A DNA stretch of 53,803 bases from Pseudomonadota bacterium (lineage in GTDB: Bacteria; Pseudomonadota; Alphaproteobacteria; Acetobacterales; Acetobacteraceae). The position numbers were made by a program, and so were the translations under genes. Below, piece by piece: positions 51,587 through 53,803 of this stretch (position 1 is the first letter of the stretch; every line of letters begins with the position of its first letter). The notes beneath the pieces are model-generated. The model was not told where the DNA came from. It saw only the letters and a program-made list of their open reading frames with translations, and ran no database searches. The stretch lies in NCBI GenBank assembly GCA_018240405.1, contig JAFEFW010000003.1:1-53803 (forward strand), in the 5' to 3' direction.

Positions 51587-52045
51587 ATGAACATCCCCGT
51601 TGTTTTGCCGGACTGGGTCCCCTGGTGGGTGCCGATTGTCCTGCTGGTCCCCGCGCTGCTCTATGCGCTGGCCTTCCTGTTCATGCCGTTCAGCGTCCTG
51701 GGGCTGAAGAGCCGACTTGAAGTGTTGGAGGCGCGGCTGGACGAAATTCAGAATGAGATCCGAATGTTGTCGTTGCGGCTGCCGGCCGGCCCACGCGAGG
51801 TGGATTTCGACGACGTGTATGCACCGATCTCCTCGGTGACGCCGCGACGGGCGGAACCGGCCGAGGACCGCACCCCGTTGCCCGAACGCCCGCCGATTCC
51901 GCCCGCCGCGCGTGACCTGTACGATGAGGACGGGCCGGTGGAGCGTGAACCGCCGCCGCCCCACATGCGTCCCGTACGCCGGCTGGATGCGCCGCCGGTG
52001 GTACGGGCTGACCGGGTCGAGCCGCGGCTGGACCGCCGGCGGTAG
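51587..52045 (+). CDS. Small membrane-anchored conserved hypothetical protein
   Basis: A 152-residue protein. It starts MNIPVVLPDWVPWWVPIVLLVPALLYALAFLFMPFSVLGLK, with one or two hydrophobic segments at residues 12-34. An amphipathic helix follows (SRLEVLEARLDEIQNEIRMLSLRL, possibly a coiled coil), then a Pro/Arg/Asp-rich low-complexity tail. GGGAGG precedes the ATG. I do not recognise the family; it looks like a small inner-membrane scaffold with a cytoplasmic tail. It is divergent from the aminotransferase gene (72 bases) and convergent with the FMN-dehydrogenase gene. Confidence 0.7.
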   Translation: MNIPVVLPDWVPWWVPIVLLVPALLYALAFLFMPFSVLGLKSRLEVLEARLDEIQNEIRMLSLRLPAGPREVDFDDVYAPISSVTPRRAEPAEDRTPLPERPPIPPAARDLYDEDGPVEREPPPPHMRPVRRLDAPPVVRADRVEPRLDRRR

Positions 52046-52129
52046 CCGGCAGCGCCAAAGCCAGGCAGTCCCGTTCCTTGCCTGTCACGGCCAGATCAGG
52101 CTCCACCGGCCACGCGGGCGGGACCGGCG

Positions 52130-53332
52130 CTACCGCGCCAGCATCGCACCGGTGTTGCGCCGCTCTTCCTCCGCCCGCACCGTTTCCAGCAGGTATTGCG
52201 GCCCGAGATCCTTCAGCGTCACCGCGCCGATCTGGCCCATCACCAGATCGATCTCCCTCTGCAGGATGGAAACAGCCTTCTTCACCCCCTCCAGCCCGCC
52301 GGCGGTGGCGCCGTAGAGCGTTGCCCGTCCGGTCAGGACGAAATCGGCACCCATGCAAAGCGCCGCCACAATGTCGGAGCCGCGACGCACGCCGCTATCG
52401 AGCAGCAGCGGCACATCCGGCCCGACCGCGGCGCGGATCATTGGCAACACGTCGATCGGTGATGGCATGTTGTCCAACTGCCGTGCGCCATGGTTGGAGA
52501 CGATCAGGCCGTCCAGCCCCAGACCCATGGCGATGCGCGCATCCTCGGGGTGCATCACCCCCTTCAGCAGCAGCTTGCCGGGCCAGGCGGCGCGAATCGC
52601 CTCCAGGTCGCGCCAGGTCTGGCTGGCATCGGGCGTCTGCGCGGCGAAAACGTCCGCCACCTGATCGGGCGTCGAGCCGTTCGGCGCATAGGGTTGCCAG
52701 TTCCCCAGCATCGGCAGGCCGCCGTTCTTAAAGTAGGTGTAGACCCATTCCGGATGCAGCATGGCCTCCAGGATCGTCGGCAGGGTCATACGCAGCGGCC
52801 GCACGAACCCGTTGCGCCGGTTGCGCTCGCGGTTGGAGGACACCGGCACGTCGCAGGTGACCGCGATGGTGGACAGTCCGAGATCCTTTGCCCGCCGCAC
52901 CAGATCCAGTTGGAATGAGCGGTCCTTCGCGCCGTAAATCTGGTACCAGAGGTTGCGCGGCGCAAGTTTAGCGCCTTGTTCCATGGACGCATTGGACGCC
53001 CCGGACATTAAATACGGCACGTCGGCATCATTGGCTGCCTGCGACAGGAACAGTTCAGCATCCTTGCGAAAAGCGCCGGCCATGCCGGTCGGCGCGATAC
53101 CGAACGGGCTGGCATACTCGCGGCCGAAAAGCGTCGCCTTCTGCGATCGTTTCGAGGTATCGATGTAGTAGCGCGGCACCAGCCTGATGTCGCGGAAGGC
53201 CTGGGCGTTGGTGCGCAGACCGACCTCGTCCTCGACGCCGCCTTCGATGAAGTCGAATATGATCTTCGGCAGGCGTCGCTTGGCGATGCGCTTCAGGTCG
53301 TCGATGTTGATGGCGCTGTCGATGCGGCTCAT
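52130..53332 (-). CDS. FMN-dependent alpha-hydroxy-acid dehydrogenase (lactate dehydrogenase/glycolate oxidase family)
   Basis: A 400-residue TIM-barrel flavoenzyme that oxidises an L-alpha-hydroxy acid (lactate, mandelate or glycolate type). The catalytic His281 and Arg284 are in LIVSNHGARQLD, preceded by Lys257 in LLLKGVMHPEDA. FMN-binding features are IAPTGMAGAF near residue 79 and LLDSGVRRGSDIVAALCMGADFVLTGRATLYG. It lacks the N-terminal cytochrome domain of yeast-type enzymes. The start is ATG 53332. The substrate and electron acceptor cannot be told from sequence. Confidence 0.93.
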   Translation of the reverse strand: MSRIDSAINIDDLKRIAKRRLPKIIFDFIEGGVEDEVGLRTNAQAFRDIRLVPRYYIDTSKRSQKATLFGREYASPFGIAPTGMAGAFRKDAELFLSQAANDADVPYLMSGASNASMEQGAKLAPRNLWYQIYGAKDRSFQLDLVRRAKDLGLSTIAVTCDVPVSSNRERNRRNGFVRPLRMTLPTILEAMLHPEWVYTYFKNGGLPMLGNWQPYAPNGSTPDQVADVFAAQTPDASQTWRDLEAIRAAWPGKLLLKGVMHPEDARIAMGLGLDGLIVSNHGARQLDNMPSPIDVLPMIRAAVGPDVPLLLDSGVRRGSDIVAALCMGADFVLTGRATLYGATAGGLEGVKKAVSILQREIDLVMGQIGAVTLKDLGPQYLLETVRAEEERRNTGAMLAR

Positions 53333-53803
53333 GGCTTGCGGCGGACCCCCGTTATTCGGCCGCCAGCATTATCAGGCGATGTGGCGTCGGGCCAGCCTGC
53401 GGGGTCGAGGTGCGATCGCGGTGCCGGAGCCACCTCATCGGCTGGCATCAGCCAGTAAGTGCACTGCCAGTTACAAAGGCCTGGCACCGACGACAGTGAG
53501 TTTCCTAACCACGAAGTCACGAAAGCACGAAGCCTTCCTAACACCATTGCAGTTGCCGTGTGCTGCTTAAATGAGATGGCATGGCGCCGTGCAGTAAGGT
53601 TGCCGGTGCTACTTCCGCCACAGCCGCCATGCCGGCGTTGATGCAGTTGTCTTGCATGCGACAGCACCGCCGGGATTGGCGCGTCAGGACCTGCAACAGA
53701 TACGATCCCCCGGTTGCAGGAACCGAGTGCATCCCCGGCCACATTCTGATACGCAGAGCGCACCACAGGCTGGAGTTTGCATGTCCGTGTCAGCACCCGT
53801 CGC
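53333..53803. other. Window end, no gene recognised; short CACGAA tandem repeat
   Basis: These 471 bases contain no frame with recognisable protein features. At 53510-53533 there are three tandem 8-base units (CACGAAGT, CACGAAAG, CACGAAGC), of the kind that recurs as short dispersed intergenic repeats in many bacteria. The upstream side must contain the promoter of the FMN-dehydrogenase gene. Confidence 0.5.

Noticed and set aside
53510-53533. CRISPR-like repeat
   Set aside because: Units are 8 bases, directly adjacent without spacers, and there are only three.

Overview
The window is GC-rich chromosomal DNA from what looks like an alphaproteobacterium, most likely of the Rhodospirillales/Acetobacterales type. 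The reasons are the minus-strand order plsY-dprA-topA, codons rich in G/C at third positions, and many orphan periplasmic binding proteins and catabolic enzymes. That placement is inferred from gene content, not from a marker tree. I recognise no rRNA, tRNA, CRISPR array, phage or transposase.

Layout. 1-4107: two CaiB/BaiF CoA-transferases, a DDN-type deazaflavin/flavin reductase and a branched-chain-amino-acid-type binding protein. 4237-8046: a thioredoxin-reductase-like flavoprotein, a selenoprotein of the UGSC type and two paralogous cysteine-containing proteins, all on the plus strand. 8057-10381: an unknown protein and a two-subunit Rieske oxygenase. 10593-13600: TerB-like, TerC, a lipid kinase and a ferritin-like protein. 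13863-21787: a hotdog dehydratase, an acyl-CoA ligase, a PNPOx-type protein, a GST, a PotD-type binding protein, an orphan HyuB and a broken Uma2 gene. 21860-27684: a nucleotide-sugar dehydratase/aminotransferase pair, a globin and a large RTX-type surface protein. 28022-36578: HyuB/HyuA, an AtzG-like small protein, an amidase, an asparaginase-family protein and a peptide-type binding protein. 36735-42876: a ROK-like protein, a repeat membrane protein, a Nudix hydrolase, a D-aminoacylase-type amidohydrolase and an LLM flavoprotein. 43036-53332: housekeeping genes topA, dprA, plsY and fhs, with a receiver protein, a PhnW-like aminotransferase, a small membrane protein and an FMN alpha-hydroxy-acid dehydrogenase.

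The main discovery is at 5156-5674. A reading frame that seems to end at TGA (5435-5437) continues in frame for 78 more codons and reads Sec-Gly-Ser-Cys at the TGA. A stem-loop with bacterial SECIS geometry begins a few bases downstream. Ordinary gene calling would report only a truncated 93-residue protein. The upstream neighbour is a CxxC flavoprotein. The downstream neighbours are two paralogues sharing two invariant cysteines. Together they suggest a seleno-redox system whose substrate is unknown to me.

The second theme is hydrolysis of amide and cyclic-amide C-N bonds at 19.5-41.3 kb (HyuA/HyuB, amidase, asparaginase-like, D-aminoacylase), interspersed with solute-binding proteins that have no permease or ATPase genes nearby.
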